NCBI RefSeq assembly: GCF_021129235.1
Contig: NZ_JAJOMA010000003.1
Span: 186,001-250,000 of the forward strand
DNA length: 64,000 nt
Origin: Kineosporia mesophila
GTDB lineage: Bacteria; Actinomycetota; Actinomycetes; Actinomycetales; Kineosporiaceae
Direction of reading: 5' to 3'
The translations under genes were made by a program, and so were the position numbers. The notes beneath the pieces were generated by a model that was not told the origin of the DNA, did not search any database, and saw only the letters and a list, made by a program, of their open reading frames with translations. Shown piece by piece: positions 18,380-28,166 of the stretch (position 1 is its first letter; the number at the start of each line of letters is the position of its first letter).

Positions 18380-18765
18380 ACGGGTCGGACTCTCCTTCTG
18401 GCGGACCTACGACCGGGCGGTGCGGGTTCGGGAACGGGACCTGGTGGAACGCGTTGACAGGAACAGGCAGTGCGACGGAGCTGGACTTCCGGCGGAGCAG
18501 AGGAGCAGACGCGACTGGATCACCCCGGAACGGGGCTGGGACACGGTATGACCAGAACGGGAACGAAGTGCAAAACTTCCTGTTACCCGCGAGTTTCGGT
18601 GCACGTTAGCCACTCGGGAACCGTCTGGCCAGTAAGGTTGCCCTTAGTTCGGCCGATATGTCACTGCTGTGGGCCCGCTGTCATCTGATTGTGATGAATC
18701 CACGCTCAGGACCGCCCGGGCGGCGAAACAAAGAATTAACGCCGATCCCTGAACCCCGGACGGGC
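18380..18765. promoter_or_regulatory. Intergenic region upstream of the peptide-transport operon
   Basis: A 386-bp stretch without a convincing gene. On the minus strand TTGCAC (18568-18573) and CATACC (18545-18550) are 17 nt apart and could be a weak -35/-10 pair for the oppC operon. The part near 18590-18660 is slightly more A/T-rich. Nothing else was recognised. Confidence 0.3.
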
Positions 18766-19869
18766 TCAGACCGGCTCGGCCAGGTCCCGGACGATCCGCT
18801 CGATCTCGGCCAGCGCGTAGCCCGCCAGACGCCGTTGCGCTTCCTCGCTCACCGCGTCGGTCTCCTCGAGATCACCGATGACGATGATGTTCTCGTCGTT
18901 CAGCGTGGTCGCCGGGCCGGTGTAGTTGAAACTGCCGATCACCAGGAGTCGTTCGTCGATCACCATGAGCTTGTGGTGCAGCTTGCGCACGCCGGTGCCC
19001 GGCCGGTTCTGGTGCAGTTCCACGCCGGCCGCCTTCAGGGGCTGCGTCGCCGACCACCGCTGCACACCCTGTCCCCGGTCGAGCACACCCCGCAGCCGGT
19101 CCAGGGCCGGCGCCAGGCGGATCATCGCGTCGTCAATACCGGACGACTGCGCGAAGGTGAACATCGCGAAGTCGATGCTGGTGGCGGCTTTGAGCATCTG
19201 CTTCATGATCTCCATCTCCGGCCCCTGACGGGGCGCGAAAACGGGCTTGACCCGCACTTTCCCGAGCCGGAACTCGACCGGACGGGCCTCCACCCGCTCG
19301 TGCGTGGCGCCGAAGAGACCCGAGCGCATCCGGTCGAACTCGGCCAGGTAGGTCTTCGCCGCAGTGCGGCCGTAGAGGATCGCGACGTGGTTGAGGTTGT
19401 TGCCGACCACCCCCGGCGACTGCGGCGGGTCGTTCGTGCCGGTGTCGGTACGGGTGAAGTTGGCCGAGCCGGTCAGCACCGCGGCGGTCGGCTCACCCGG
19501 GTCCCGCACGATGAACTTCTGGTGGAAGATGGCCGGATTCAGGTCGGTGACCACGTCGACCCCCGACCGCAGCAGCGCGGAATGGATGACGCGGTTGGTC
19601 TCGTTGTCACCGGCCGGCGCCCAGGGGTCGCCCGGCGGCCGGGTCTCGGTGAGGTAGTCGCCCTCGAGGATCAGCCGCACCCGGATCTTCGCGGCCTGCG
19701 CGGCCAGTACGGCCTCGGCCACCGATCGCGAGTCCAGTTCCTGCACCGCGACGGCCAGGCTGCGCTTGGCCCCGCCGATGAAGTCGCGCACGACCTCGTC
19801 CAGGTCGTCCGGGCCGCCGAGCGCGGGCGGGCCCATGAACAACTCGATACCGCCGACCTTGATACCCAT
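18766..19869 (-). CDS. Phospholipase D-like phosphodiesterase
   Basis: A 367-residue protein with two HxKxxxxD motifs, HQKFIVRD and HHKLMVID, each followed by the usual GS.N block (TGSANFT, IGSFNYTG). This is the two-lobed active site of the PLD superfamily, whose members cleave phosphodiesters in lipids or nucleic acids through a phosphohistidine. No signal peptide or membrane segment is seen, so it is probably cytoplasmic. ATG at 19869 is chosen for its GGGGAGG site 4 nt upstream. It lies downstream of, and in the same direction as, the GntP permease gene start (52-bp gap). The substrate is unknown. Confidence 0.82.
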   Translation of the reverse strand: MGIKVGGIELFMGPPALGGPDDLDEVVRDFIGGAKRSLAVAVQELDSRSVAEAVLAAQAAKIRVRLILEGDYLTETRPPGDPWAPAGDNETNRVIHSALLRSGVDVVTDLNPAIFHQKFIVRDPGEPTAAVLTGSANFTRTDTGTNDPPQSPGVVGNNLNHVAILYGRTAAKTYLAEFDRMRSGLFGATHERVEARPVEFRLGKVRVKPVFAPRQGPEMEIMKQMLKAATSIDFAMFTFAQSSGIDDAMIRLAPALDRLRGVLDRGQGVQRWSATQPLKAAGVELHQNRPGTGVRKLHHKLMVIDERLLVIGSFNYTGPATTLNDENIIVIGDLEETDAVSEEAQRRLAGYALAEIERIVRDLAEPV

Positions 19870-19921
19870 GCGGCCTCCCCTGCCTGCAGTAGTCATCAGA
19901 CACCGGCAGGACACCTCTTGA

Positions 19922-21418
19922 CTAGACCAGCAGCGAAAGCAGCAGCACCCCGGCCAGGCCGATCACCGAGATCAGCGTCTCCATCACCGACCAGGTGCGC
20001 AGCGTCTGCCCCACGGTGAGGCCGAGATACTCCTTCACCAGCCAGAATCCGGCGTCGTTGACGTGCGAGAAGAACAGCGAGCCGGTACCGATCGCCAGCA
20101 CCAGCAGCGACAGCTCGGGGTTGCTCAGGTCGGCGGCCAGCGGCACCACGATGCCGGCCGCCGTGATGGTGGCGACCGTGGCCGAGCCGGTGGCCACCCG
20201 GATCCCGACGGCCACCAGCCAGCCCAGCAGCAGGGGCGACAGGTCGGCGTCCCGGGCCGCGTCGGCGATCACCTGGCCGACCCCGGCATCGATCAGCACC
20301 TGCTTGAAACCGCCTCCGGCGGCGACAATCAGGAGGATGGCAGAGATCGACGGCAGCGCCCCGGCAATGCTGCCCGAGACCTGCGAGCGGTCCATCCCGG
20401 TGGCGAAGCCCAGGGTGAACATGGCCAGCAGCACACCGGCCAGCAGCGCGACCAGCGGCTCCCCCGCCACCTCGAGGGCCTCGCGCAGCCCGTCACCCTC
20501 GTCGAGAGTCAGCTCACCGACGGCCCGCACGAGCATCAGGACGACCGGGAGCAGGATGGTCAGCACGGCGGGCCAGAAGGCGGGGCGGCGGGTCGTCGAT
20601 CCGATGGTGGACGCCGGTCCGCCCCGGTCGGTGGGCACGCCCACCTCATCGGCCGTCCCCGACCCGGGACGAACGTCCCCGGTTCCTCCTCGACGCTCGA
20701 CCTCGTCCTCAGTGACCCCGCCGGAGGCCACCAGCGCCCCAGGCGCCTGGGCCACCACGTACCGCGACACCCACGACGCGAACACCGGCCCCGCCAGGAT
20801 CACCGTGGGGATCGCCAGGATCAGGCCGAACATCAGCGTCAGACCGAGATCGGCGTCCAGAGCGGTGACCGCGGCCAGAGGACCGGGATGTGGGGGCACC
20901 AGACCGTGCAACACCGAGAGCCCGGCAAGTGCGGGGATGGCGACTTTCAGCAGCGGGACCTGCGTCCGCGCGGAGACCAGGAGCACCACCGGAATCAGCA
21001 GGACGACACCGATCTCGAAGAACAGCGGCAGTCCGATCAGGGCCGCCACCCCGGCCATCGCCCAGGGCAGCCGGCCCCCGGGAACCCGGCTGACCACCCG
21101 GTCGACGATCCGGTCGGCCCCGCCCGAGTCGGCCAGCAGCGCCCCGATCATGTTGCCCAGCGCGATCAGCAGGCCGACCGTTCCGGCCGTGGTCCCGACC
21201 CCGGCGGTGAAACTGTCGATGGTTCCCGTGACCCCGAGGCCGCCGACGATCCCGAGCACGGCGGACCCCAGTACCAGGGCCAGGAACGGGTGCAGTCCCG
21301 CCAGCGCGATGAGCACGATGACGACGGCGATCCCCAGCACCGCCGCCGTGATCAGCCGGGCGTCCCCCGACGCCTTCACGGTTCCGGCCGCGAGCAGCGG
21401 CAGGGCGGACGACGTCAC
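19922..21418 (-). CDS. GntP-family gluconate/sugar-acid permease
   Basis: A 498-residue inner-membrane permease of the GntP family (proton symporters for gluconate and related acids). Seen: multiple hydrophobic helices, the conserved GLPLFFEIGVVLLIP and HGLVPPHPGPLAA blocks, and a C-terminal HVNDAGFWLVKEY block. A charged insert near residues 235-280 forms a longer central loop than usual. GTG at 21418 has a strong GGAGGG site. No gluconate kinase or dehydrogenase lies beside it, so the natural substrate is open. Confidence 0.88.
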   Translation of the reverse strand: MTSSALPLLAAGTVKASGDARLITAAVLGIAVVIVLIALAGLHPFLALVLGSAVLGIVGGLGVTGTIDSFTAGVGTTAGTVGLLIALGNMIGALLADSGGADRIVDRVVSRVPGGRLPWAMAGVAALIGLPLFFEIGVVLLIPVVLLVSARTQVPLLKVAIPALAGLSVLHGLVPPHPGPLAAVTALDADLGLTLMFGLILAIPTVILAGPVFASWVSRYVVAQAPGALVASGGVTEDEVERRGGTGDVRPGSGTADEVGVPTDRGGPASTIGSTTRRPAFWPAVLTILLPVVLMLVRAVGELTLDEGDGLREALEVAGEPLVALLAGVLLAMFTLGFATGMDRSQVSGSIAGALPSISAILLIVAAGGGFKQVLIDAGVGQVIADAARDADLSPLLLGWLVAVGIRVATGSATVATITAAGIVVPLAADLSNPELSLLVLAIGTGSLFFSHVNDAGFWLVKEYLGLTVGQTLRTWSVMETLISVIGLAGVLLLSLLV

Positions 21419-21543
21419 GAGACCCTCCTTGGTCCGTACAGCCCGTAGTGGTGCAACCCCGGGACGGTAGGCAGAATATCCGTTTTGCGCATTTCCAGGG
21501 CGCCTCGCTCAGCCGCGACACAGCCTCTGCCCAGGGGGAAACT

Positions 21544-21566
21544 AAGTGGAATCCGCCTTTCCACTT
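21544..21566. promoter_or_regulatory. Perfect inverted repeat between gntP-type and exporter genes
   Basis: AAGTGGAA (21544-21551) and TTCCACTT (21559-21566) are perfect 8-bp arms with a 7-nt spacer, about 50 bp before the exporter start and 125 bp from the permease start. It fits an operator for a dimeric regulator; the TetR protein encoded downstream of the exporter is the obvious candidate. Confidence 0.5.
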
Positions 21567-21618
21567 CCACTAGGGTGTTCCGGAAACTTCTCTCCACTTC
21601 TTTCTCCCGGGGATCTCC

Positions 21619-23217
21619 ATGTCAACCACAGAACCTCACCAGGCCGACGGGGCCGGTGCGCCGGCTCCGGCACCGGCCCCGACGGCGCCCGACGCACCGC
21701 AGGGCCTCGACCGCGGGCTGCTGCTCGTGGCGGCCTGCGTCGTGCTCGGCGCCATCATGTCCATCCTCGACGTCACCGTCGTCAACGTGGCACTGCCGTC
21801 GCTGGTCGACGACTTCAACACCAACCTCGCCACGATTCAGTGGGTGGCCACCGGCTACACCCTGGCGCTGGCCACGGTCATCCCGCTGACCGGCTGGGGC
21901 GCAGAGCGTTTCGGCACCAAGCGGCTCTACATGACCTCGATCTTCCTGTTCGTGATCGGCTCGGTGCTGTCCGGCATTGCCTGGAACGACACGTCTCTCA
22001 TCGCCTTCCGGGTGCTGCAGGGTCTCGGCGGCGGCATGGTGATGCCGGCCGGTATGACGATCCTGACCCGCGCCGCCGGCCCGCAGCGCCTGGGCCGCGT
22101 GATGGCCGTGATGGGTGTGCCGATGCTGCTCGGCCCGATCCTCGGCCCGATCCTCGGCGGCTGGCTGGTGGAAGATTTCAGCTGGCGCTGGATCTTCATC
22201 ATCAACGCCCCGATCGGCGCGCTGGCTCTGTTCATGTCCTTCCGCATCCTGCCGAAAGACGTTCCCACGCCCGGCCACAAGCTGGACTGGACCGGTCTGT
22301 TCCTGCTCTCCCCCGGCCTCGCCCTGCTGATCTTCGGCCTGGCCCAGTCGTCCGAGAAGAGCGGCTTCGGCCACTCCATCGTGATCGGCCCGATGGTCGT
22401 CGGCGCCGTACTGCTGGCCGTCTTCGTCTGGCACGCCCTGCGCAAGGGCGACGACGCGCTGATCGACCTGCGCCTGTTCACCAACAAGGTCTTCGCGGCC
22501 TCCTCGGTCACCATGGGCCTGATGATCATCTCGGTGTTCGGCGGCATGCTGCTGCTGCCGCTGTACCTCCAGCAGGTGCGCGGCGAGGGCGCTTTCGACA
22601 CCGGTCTGCTGCTGGCCCCGCAGGGCCTCGGCGCGATGATCGCCATGCCGATCGCCGGCATCCTCGTCGACCGCACCGGCGTCGGCCGGGTCGCCCCGTT
22701 CGGCCTGCTGGCCGTGGCGCTGTCGTTCATCGGCCTGACCCAGATCGCCGCCGACACGTCCTACTGGGAGCTGTCGGCCTACCTGTTCCTCCAGGGTGTC
22801 GGCATGGGCTTCTCGATGATGCCGCTGATGACCGGCGCCATGCAGACGCTGCGCCACGCCGCCGTGGCCAAGGCCAGCACCACGCTGAACATCATTCAGC
22901 AGGCCGGCTCGTCCATCGGTACCGCGGTGATGGTCGTGATCCTCACGGCCGCCATCAAGGACAAGGTGCCCGCCGAGGCGCTCGCCGCCCAGGGGGCCGT
23001 CGCGGCCGACCCGTCCAAGGCCCAGGACCCCACCGTCCTGGCCGGTCTCCAGGAGGCTCTGGCCCGCACGGCCGAGGCCTTCGGCCACACCTTCTGGTGG
23101 GCCACGGCCATGGTCGCCGTCGCCTTCGTGGTGGCCGCCGTGCTGCTGCCGAAGCGCAAGCCGCAGATCAGCGACGAAGAGGCCGCGCAGATGCAGGCCC
23201 ACATGATGATGGGCTGA
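21619..23217 (+). CDS. MFS multidrug exporter, DHA2/EmrB-QacA type
   Basis: A 532-residue, 14-helix drug:H+ antiporter. Seen: LDVTVVNVALPSL in helix 1 (a hallmark of the DHA2 group), IQWVATGYTLALA in helix 2, motif A-like GAERFGTKR, and motif C-like MLLGPILGPILGG. An Ala/Pro-rich N-terminal tail precedes helix 1. ATG at 21619 has GGGGA upstream. A TetR-family regulator gene follows 74 bp downstream in the same direction, the usual pairing for inducible efflux. Confidence 0.92.
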   Translation: MSTTEPHQADGAGAPAPAPAPTAPDAPQGLDRGLLLVAACVVLGAIMSILDVTVVNVALPSLVDDFNTNLATIQWVATGYTLALATVIPLTGWGAERFGTKRLYMTSIFLFVIGSVLSGIAWNDTSLIAFRVLQGLGGGMVMPAGMTILTRAAGPQRLGRVMAVMGVPMLLGPILGPILGGWLVEDFSWRWIFIINAPIGALALFMSFRILPKDVPTPGHKLDWTGLFLLSPGLALLIFGLAQSSEKSGFGHSIVIGPMVVGAVLLAVFVWHALRKGDDALIDLRLFTNKVFAASSVTMGLMIISVFGGMLLLPLYLQQVRGEGAFDTGLLLAPQGLGAMIAMPIAGILVDRTGVGRVAPFGLLAVALSFIGLTQIAADTSYWELSAYLFLQGVGMGFSMMPLMTGAMQTLRHAAVAKASTTLNIIQQAGSSIGTAVMVVILTAAIKDKVPAEALAAQGAVAADPSKAQDPTVLAGLQEALARTAEAFGHTFWWATAMVAVAFVVAAVLLPKRKPQISDEEAAQMQAHMMMG

Positions 23218-23291
23218 CCGACCGGCGAAACCCGGCGGGAACCCGGCATCATGGTCGAGACACAGTGGTTTTCCCTCTGGGAGGTCCGGCA

Positions 23292-23993
23292 ATGACGCTG
23301 GAACAGACAGTAGGGCGGGAAGAACGACGGCCGCTGCGGGCCGACGCCGAGCGCAACCGGCGCCGGATCCTCGCGGCGGCGGCCGAGGTGTTCGCCGAAC
23401 GCGGCCTCGACGCCGGCCTGGACGAGATCGCTCGTCGTGCCGGCGTCGGCACCGGCACGGTCTACCGCCGGTTCCCGGACAAGTCCTCGCTCATCGAGGC
23501 CCTGTTCGTGAGCCGGGTGGAGGCCCTGGTCGAGCTGACCGAGCAGGCCCGCGACGCGCCCGACGCGTGGACCGGGCTGGTCACTCTCATCACCCGGTCG
23601 GTCGAGATGCAGATCGCCGACCGGGGGCTGAAAGAGCTGCTCTTCGGCGATGTCTCGGTAGCGGCGTCAATGCAGGCGCAGGTGGTGGAGAAGGTGGCCC
23701 GGATCCGGCCCACCGTCGCCGCGATCCTGGCCCAGGCCAAGGCCGAAGGCGCTGTGCGTCAAGACGTCTCGGTCACCGACCTGGCCGTCACGCAGTTCAT
23801 GCTGCACGGGGTGGGAAAGTTCTCCACCCCCGACGCCTGGCGGCGGCAGCTGGCGCTCGTGCTGGCCGGGCTGCGACCCGACAACAGCACGCTCCCATTG
23901 CCCGGTGTGCCGCTGAGCGACCAGCAACTGCTCCAGATCTGCGCCCCGGACTGCGTGGGGCCCCCGGGACACCTCTCGGTGGTCCCGGACTGA
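23292..23993 (+). CDS. TetR-family transcriptional regulator
   Basis: A 233-residue DNA-binding repressor type protein. Residues 17-65 hold the TetR helix-turn-helix (RILAAAAEVFAERG...DEIARRAGVGTGTVYRRFPDK). The rest is an all-helical ligand-binding domain. ATG at 23292 has GGGAGG 7 nt upstream. By position it likely controls the EmrB-type exporter, with the inverted repeat at 21544-21566 as a possible operator. The ligand is unknown. Confidence 0.9.
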   Translation: MTLEQTVGREERRPLRADAERNRRRILAAAAEVFAERGLDAGLDEIARRAGVGTGTVYRRFPDKSSLIEALFVSRVEALVELTEQARDAPDAWTGLVTLITRSVEMQIADRGLKELLFGDVSVAASMQAQVVEKVARIRPTVAAILAQAKAEGAVRQDVSVTDLAVTQFMLHGVGKFSTPDAWRRQLALVLAGLRPDNSTLPLPGVPLSDQQLLQICAPDCVGPPGHLSVVPD

Positions 23994-23999
23994 TCGCCG

Positions 24000-24039
24000 G
24001 TCACGGGGCCCGGGCCGATATCGGCCCGGGCCCCGTGAC
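24000..24039. terminator. Perfect 40-bp palindrome, bidirectional terminator
   Basis: Twenty bases on each side of the centre at 24019/24020 are exact reverse complements, giving a hairpin with no unpaired loop bases, between the convergent tetR stop (23993) and chemoreceptor stop (24042). There is no U-tract. Confidence 0.7.
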
Positions 24040-24041
24040 GT

Positions 24042-25613
24042 TCAGGCCGGCAGGCGGAAGCTCGAGATCAGGCTGTTCAGCTGCTGCCGCAGGGAGGCGA
24101 TCTGCTGGGCGTTGTCGGTGCCCTGCTGCATCGACGCCGCATTGGTCGCGGCGTCCTGGGCGGCCGAGGCGATCGAGCCGGCGATCTGCGTGGAGCCGTT
24201 CGCCGCCTCGTTCACCCCCGAGTTGATGGCCTGCGTGGTGGCACTCTGCTCCTCCACCGCCGAGGCGATCGTGGCCTGGTACTCGTTGATCCGGTTGATG
24301 ACGGCGGCGACCCCCTGGATCGCCTCACCGGCCTGCACGGCGTCGGCCTGGATGGTCTCGACCCGGCTGGAGATGTCCTCGGTGGCCCGGGCCGTCTCCT
24401 GCGCCAGCTGCTTCACCTCGTCCGCGACCACCGCGAACCCCTTACCGGCATCCCCGGCCCGCGCCGCCTCGATCGTGGCGTTCAGCGCGAGCAGATTGGT
24501 CTGCTCGGCGATCGAGGTGATCAGCTTGATCACGTCACCGATCTCCCGCGAGCTGTCCCCCAGCTTGTTCATGGTTCCGGTGGTCGACTCCACGGCGTTC
24601 ACCGCGGCGGTCGCCTCCCGGGCGGCATCACCGGCGCTGCGGGCGATCTCACCGATCGAGGCGCCCATCTCCTCGGAGCCGGCCGCGACCGCCTGGATGT
24701 TGGCCGACACCTCGTTGGCCGTGGCCGAGACCGCGCCCATCTGGGTGGAGGTGCGCTCGGACGAGGCCCCCACCTCGGAGAAAATGCCGCTCAGGCTCAC
24801 CGCCGAGTCGCCCAGCCGGTTGCTGGAGTCCGCCAGCTGCCGGAACATCTGCACCAACTTCAGGCGCATGGTCTCCAGGGACCCGGCCATCAGCGCCAGC
24901 TCGTCCCGGCCGTGCACCGGCACGACATGGGTCAGGTCGCCCTTCGACACCTCGTCCACGGCCGTGCGCAGCTCGTCGACGCTGCTGCTGATCCGCCGGC
25001 CGTAGGCCAGCAGCGAACCACCGATCAGCAGGGCGGTGAAGGCGCACAGGGCCAGGGTGACGATGTTGGTGGTCTTGCCGACGCTGTGAATCTCGTTGTT
25101 CAGCGCCACGATCCGGGTATAGGCCGTCTTCTGGGCCGTCGCGGTGGCGGCGCTGGTGGCCGCTGACAGCGCTGTGAGCTGCTTGGTCTGCTCGGCCTGA
25201 TCGGCCTGGTCCTTGACCGCGCCGGCCGCGGAGAGGTAGTCCCCGAGCGCGGAGTAGGCCGACCCGATCGCGGTGATCTCCCGCTGGAGACGATCCGAGA
25301 TGTCGAGTGCCGTGTTCGTCTCGACCAGGGTCTGCATGGTCGCCAGATCTGTCGTCAGCCTCTTCCTGTAGGCCTCGGCGGCGGACGGTACGTAGTTCAC
25401 GACCGTGTTGTCGAGAACGATGCTCGAACCGGTGTTCTGTATGTCCTTGGTACCGATGTACGCCAGGACGAGCTGGTCGTACTCGGTCCGCTTGGACGTC
25501 TGGCTGCGGTACGAGAGGTTCACCACGATCGCGATCGCCACCAGCGTGATGACGGTGAGGGCCACCAGCACGTTGAACACCCGGCGGATCGGCCAGGCCG
25601 AGAGACGAGACAT
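24042..25613 (-). CDS. Methyl-accepting chemotaxis protein
   Basis: A 523-residue transmembrane chemoreceptor. Order: first membrane helix (about 10-32), an extracellular helical sensor domain of about 150 residues, second membrane helix (about 192-214), HAMP, then a long coiled-coil signalling domain. The conserved hairpin tip reads [23 protein letters not shown], which docks CheA/CheW. ATG at 25613 (MSRLSAW) is used because it sits just before the first membrane helix. No che genes are nearby, so it must signal to a pathway encoded elsewhere. The sensed compound is unknown. Confidence 0.92.
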   Translation of the reverse strand: MSRLSAWPIRRVFNVLVALTVITLVAIAIVVNLSYRSQTSKRTEYDQLVLAYIGTKDIQNTGSSIVLDNTVVNYVPSAAEAYRKRLTTDLATMQTLVETNTALDISDRLQREITAIGSAYSALGDYLSAAGAVKDQADQAEQTKQLTALSAATSAATATAQKTAYTRIVALNNEIHSVGKTTNIVTLALCAFTALLIGGSLLAYGRRISSSVDELRTAVDEVSKGDLTHVVPVHGRDELALMAGSLETMRLKLVQMFRQLADSSNRLGDSAVSLSGIFSEVGASSERTSTQMGAVSATANEVSANIQAVAAGSEEMGASIGEIARSAGDAAREATAAVNAVESTTGTMNKLGDSSREIGDVIKLITSIAEQTNLLALNATIEAARAGDAGKGFAVVADEVKQLAQETARATEDISSRVETIQADAVQAGEAIQGVAAVINRINEYQATIASAVEEQSATTQAINSGVNEAANGSTQIAGSIASAAQDAATNAASMQQGTDNAQQIASLRQQLNSLISSFRLPA

Positions 25614-25699
25614 GTACCAGCTACCCCTAACAGCGAAACCCGAGTTGTCGAGGTTCGTATCGGGACCGCCGGAGTCTCGCTGAAGGCCCCGGCACCCGT

Positions 25700-26533
25700 T
25701 CAGGGGGCAGCGACGATCTCGACCAGATCGGCCCGTTTCGGCAGCAGCGCGTCGCCGCTGGAGACCCCGCGCAGACGGCGGCCGATCCACGGCGCCAGGA
25801 ACGTGCGGGCCCAGCGCAGGTCGGAGGCGATGTCCGCGACCCGGCCGGTGACGACCTTCTCCGGCAGCGACGCCCGCCACCAGCCGGTCTCCCCCGCCAG
25901 CAGCGCCGGATCACCCAGGCCGAGCGACTCCATCGCCGCCGCGGCCACCCGGGCGTGCCCCTCCGGGGCCAGGTGCAGCCGGTCCTCGTGCCAGAAGCGG
26001 CGGTCGAGCAGGGCGGGGGCGGTGCCGATGTCGGCCAGGGCGCACTCGTAACGGTCGGCCACGCGGCGCACGCAGGTGTTGAACGCGGTGAATTTACTGA
26101 TCAGGCCGGACGTGCCGCGAGCCACCCGGTCGCCGGGGGCGCGGGGCGGGCCGAGTGAGGTGAACAGCAGCACCTGCGAACCGTTCTCCCGCAGCCGGGC
26201 CACGTTCTCCTCGAAGGTCGCGAACACCCGGCCCAGGTCGGCGCGCGGGCGCAGCGTGTCGTTGCCCCCGGCGTTGAACGCGACCAGCGCCGGCTTCAGG
26301 GCCAGCGCCACCGGCACCTGTTCGGCCACCACCTGATCGAGCAGACGGCCGCGGATGGCCAGGTTGGCGTAGCGCACCCGGCCGTTGGCGGTGGCCAGGC
26401 CGTCGGCGACGCGGTCGGCCCAGCCCCGGTGCCGCCCGTCCGGCCCGATCTCGTCGTGCAGACCCTCGGTGAACGAGTCCCCGAGGGCGACGAAGCTGTC
26501 GAGGGACGCGGGGTCGATGGTGCGCAGGGCCAT
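25700..26533 (-). CDS. SGNH/GDSL hydrolase
   Basis: A 277-residue esterase/lipase-like hydrolase. The catalytic Ser lies in ALGDSFTEG (block I), block III is NAGGND, and the Asp-His pair is in [11 protein letters not shown]. No signal peptide is seen, suggesting a cytoplasmic enzyme. ATG at 26533 has AGGAAGG 6 nt upstream and begins just before the conserved block. A palindromic repeat element lies immediately upstream (26576-26662). The substrate is unknown. Confidence 0.87.
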   Translation of the reverse strand: MALRTIDPASLDSFVALGDSFTEGLHDEIGPDGRHRGWADRVADGLATANGRVRYANLAIRGRLLDQVVAEQVPVALALKPALVAFNAGGNDTLRPRADLGRVFATFEENVARLRENGSQVLLFTSLGPPRAPGDRVARGTSGLISKFTAFNTCVRRVADRYECALADIGTAPALLDRRFWHEDRLHLAPEGHARVAAAAMESLGLGDPALLAGETGWWRASLPEKVVTGRVADIASDLRWARTFLAPWIGRRLRGVSSGDALLPKRADLVEIVAAP

Positions 26534-26575
26534 GGGTGCCTTCCTGAGGCCGGAGGTCGGTGAGAACCTTCTTTG

Positions 26576-26662
26576 TTCGTGATCATGCAAGGTGTCCCCA
26601 GCGTTCTAGAACTGTCACCGCCGGGGTTCTAGAACTCCGGGGACACCTTGCATGATCACGAA
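26576..26662. repeat. 87-bp palindromic element, copy A
   Basis: Perfect 24-bp arms (26576-26599 and 26639-26662) begin TTCGTGATCATGC and end GCATGATCACGAA. The core has two copies of the self-complementary GTTCTAGAAC. Same length and plan as copy B at 38306-38392. It lies between the SGNH hydrolase start and the fhuF-like stop and reaches 7 bp into the latter gene. Confidence 0.9.
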
Positions 26663-27357
26663 GGTGATGGGGAGGGGCTCGGTGCCCTGGCTGCCGCGTG
26701 GGCCTCCAGCCTCTCCCGGCGCTCGGCCGGGAGCTGGCGGGGGCAGCTGAGGCACTTACCCATCGGCACCCGGTAGATCAGGCAGCACGAGACCCGGTGC
26801 ACGTAGGTGCTCGGTGCAGCGCCGGGGCGACCTGGCACTTCGACGAAGCGGGGCGTGGGGCTCAGCGGCGAACAGGCGGCGGCGACCTGCGCGGCCAGGG
26901 CGGCCGGGTCGGGAGCCCGGGAGGCGAGCAGCCGGGTGGCCAGGGAATCGGCGGCGACCGCCCACAACGACTGGGACGTGACCTGGCCGACGTCACCGAG
27001 CGCCGCGATCACCGGGGCGAGGGCGGCATCGAGATGGCGGCCGAAGGCGGCGGGACCGGGGGCCAGGGGGTGTCCGGGTACGACCCGCTCCAGACCGGAC
27101 GGCCGCGCGGTCATCCGCAGCACCGCCGGGTCGAGCGAGAGGCCGGCCCCGAGCAGGACGAGTTCGTGGACGGACTGCCCGATCAGCACCGCACTCGTGG
27201 AGTACCACCAGAGGGTGGCGCTCAGGCGGGGCTCCTGGCAGCCGTAGAAGGTGCCTGTGTCACGCACCTGACCGGACAGCCAGTCACGATCCAGGAGCAG
27301 GCTGCCGGGCAGGAGACCGATGGGTTCGGGCAGACCGCCGGTGATGCCGACGGTCAT
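26656..27357 (-). CDS. FhuF-like (2Fe-2S) siderophore-iron reductase
   Basis: A 233-residue protein whose C-terminus has the FhuF-type 2Fe-2S cysteine pattern: CC at 191-192, C202 and C205 (RVSCCLIYR...KCLSCPR). E. coli FhuF reduces ferric siderophore iron in the cytoplasm. The final ten residues are a Pro/Ser repeat. ATG at 27357 is preferred over 27372 because GAGGGAG precedes it at a 6-nt spacing. It is followed upstream by rpsD and sits near a DUF2470 gene and a ferritin gene, forming an iron-handling neighbourhood. Confidence 0.8.
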   Translation of the reverse strand: MTVGITGGLPEPIGLLPGSLLLDRDWLSGQVRDTGTFYGCQEPRLSATLWWYSTSAVLIGQSVHELVLLGAGLSLDPAVLRMTARPSGLERVVPGHPLAPGPAAFGRHLDAALAPVIAALGDVGQVTSQSLWAVAADSLATRLLASRAPDPAALAAQVAAACSPLSPTPRFVEVPGRPGAAPSTYVHRVSCCLIYRVPMGKCLSCPRQLPAERRERLEAHAAARAPSPSPSPS

Positions 27358-27428
27358 GCCCGACTCCCTCATCGAGAAGAACTGAACACCCGGGTGACCA
27401 AGGTCACAGCTTTGGGGCAACGACCGTA

Positions 27429-27465
27429 GCGGTGCAGGAACCCAAAATTCCGGGCCCTGCACCGC
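27429..27465 (-). terminator. Hairpin downstream of rpsD
   Basis: GCGGTGCAGG (27429-27438) pairs perfectly with CCTGCACCGC (27456-27465) around a 17-nt loop, 73 nt past the rpsD stop. It may end rpsD transcription before the fhuF-like gene. Confidence 0.55.
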
Positions 27466-27537
27466 GTACGTCACCCGTGGAGGTGAACAGCCAGAGTGGT
27501 GCGAGGTGTTGCTGGGTGGTGCCGAGCTAGGAGCTGA

Positions 27538-28146
27538 TCAGCGCGAGTAGTACTCGACGACGAGCTGCTCGTTGCAGGTCACCGGAACCTCTTCGCGGAC
27601 CGGCAGGCGAACCAGCCGGGCGTGGAGCTGCGGGAGCAGCACCTCGAGGTAGGGCGGGGTGGTGGCCAGCTGGTGCGCACCGGCGGCCGCGACCTGGAAC
27701 GGTGCCTTGTTGCGGCTGCGCGGCGCGACCGCGATCACGTCTTCCGGCTTGACCTGGTACGACGGCTTGTCGACCAGGATGCCGTTGACGGTGATGTGAC
27801 GGTGAACCACGTTCTGGCGGGCCTGGTAGATGGTGCGGGCGAAGCCGCTGCGCAGCACCAGGGCGTCGAGACGGGTCTCGAGCGAGACGACCAGCGCCTC
27901 GCCGGTCTTCGAGGCGCCGCGGTGAGCCTTCTCGAAGGCCCGGGCCATCTGCGTCTCGCTGATGTTGTACTGGAAGCGCAGACGCTGCTTCTCGAGCAGA
28001 CGCACCTTGTAGTCCGAGGTGGACTTGCGCGCACGACCGTGGTCGCCCGGCGGGTAGGGGCGCTGCTCGAAGTACTTCACGCACTTCGGGGTGAGCGGGA
28101 TGCCGAGGGCGCGAGACAACTTCGCCTTGGGACGGGGGTTATTCAC
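27538..28146 (-). CDS. rpsD: 30S ribosomal protein S4
   Basis: A 202-residue primary rRNA-binding protein of the small subunit that nucleates 30S assembly. Seen: RPYPPGDHGR in the N-terminal domain, SDYKVRLLEKQRLRFQYN, and the S4 RNA-binding domain (RLDALVLRSGFARTIYQARQ...HRHITVNG). The N-terminal zinc-type cysteine set is absent (a single Cys in LTPKCVKY), so this is the zinc-free form. It stands outside the alpha operon, as in several actinobacteria. GTG at 28146 has GGAG 8 nt upstream. An iron box lies 20 bp upstream of its start. Confidence 0.96.
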   Translation of the reverse strand: MNNPRPKAKLSRALGIPLTPKCVKYFEQRPYPPGDHGRARKSTSDYKVRLLEKQRLRFQYNISETQMARAFEKAHRGASKTGEALVVSLETRLDALVLRSGFARTIYQARQNVVHRHITVNGILVDKPSYQVKPEDVIAVAPRSRNKAPFQVAAAGAHQLATTPPYLEVLLPQLHARLVRLPVREEVPVTCNEQLVVEYYSR

Positions 28147-28166
28147 TGACTGATCTCCACGGTAGT

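Noticed and set aside
27394-27407. GTGACC-AA-GGTCAC inverted repeat upstream of the fhuF-like gene
   Set aside because: Short arms, and no similarity to an iron box; may be chance in GC-rich DNA.
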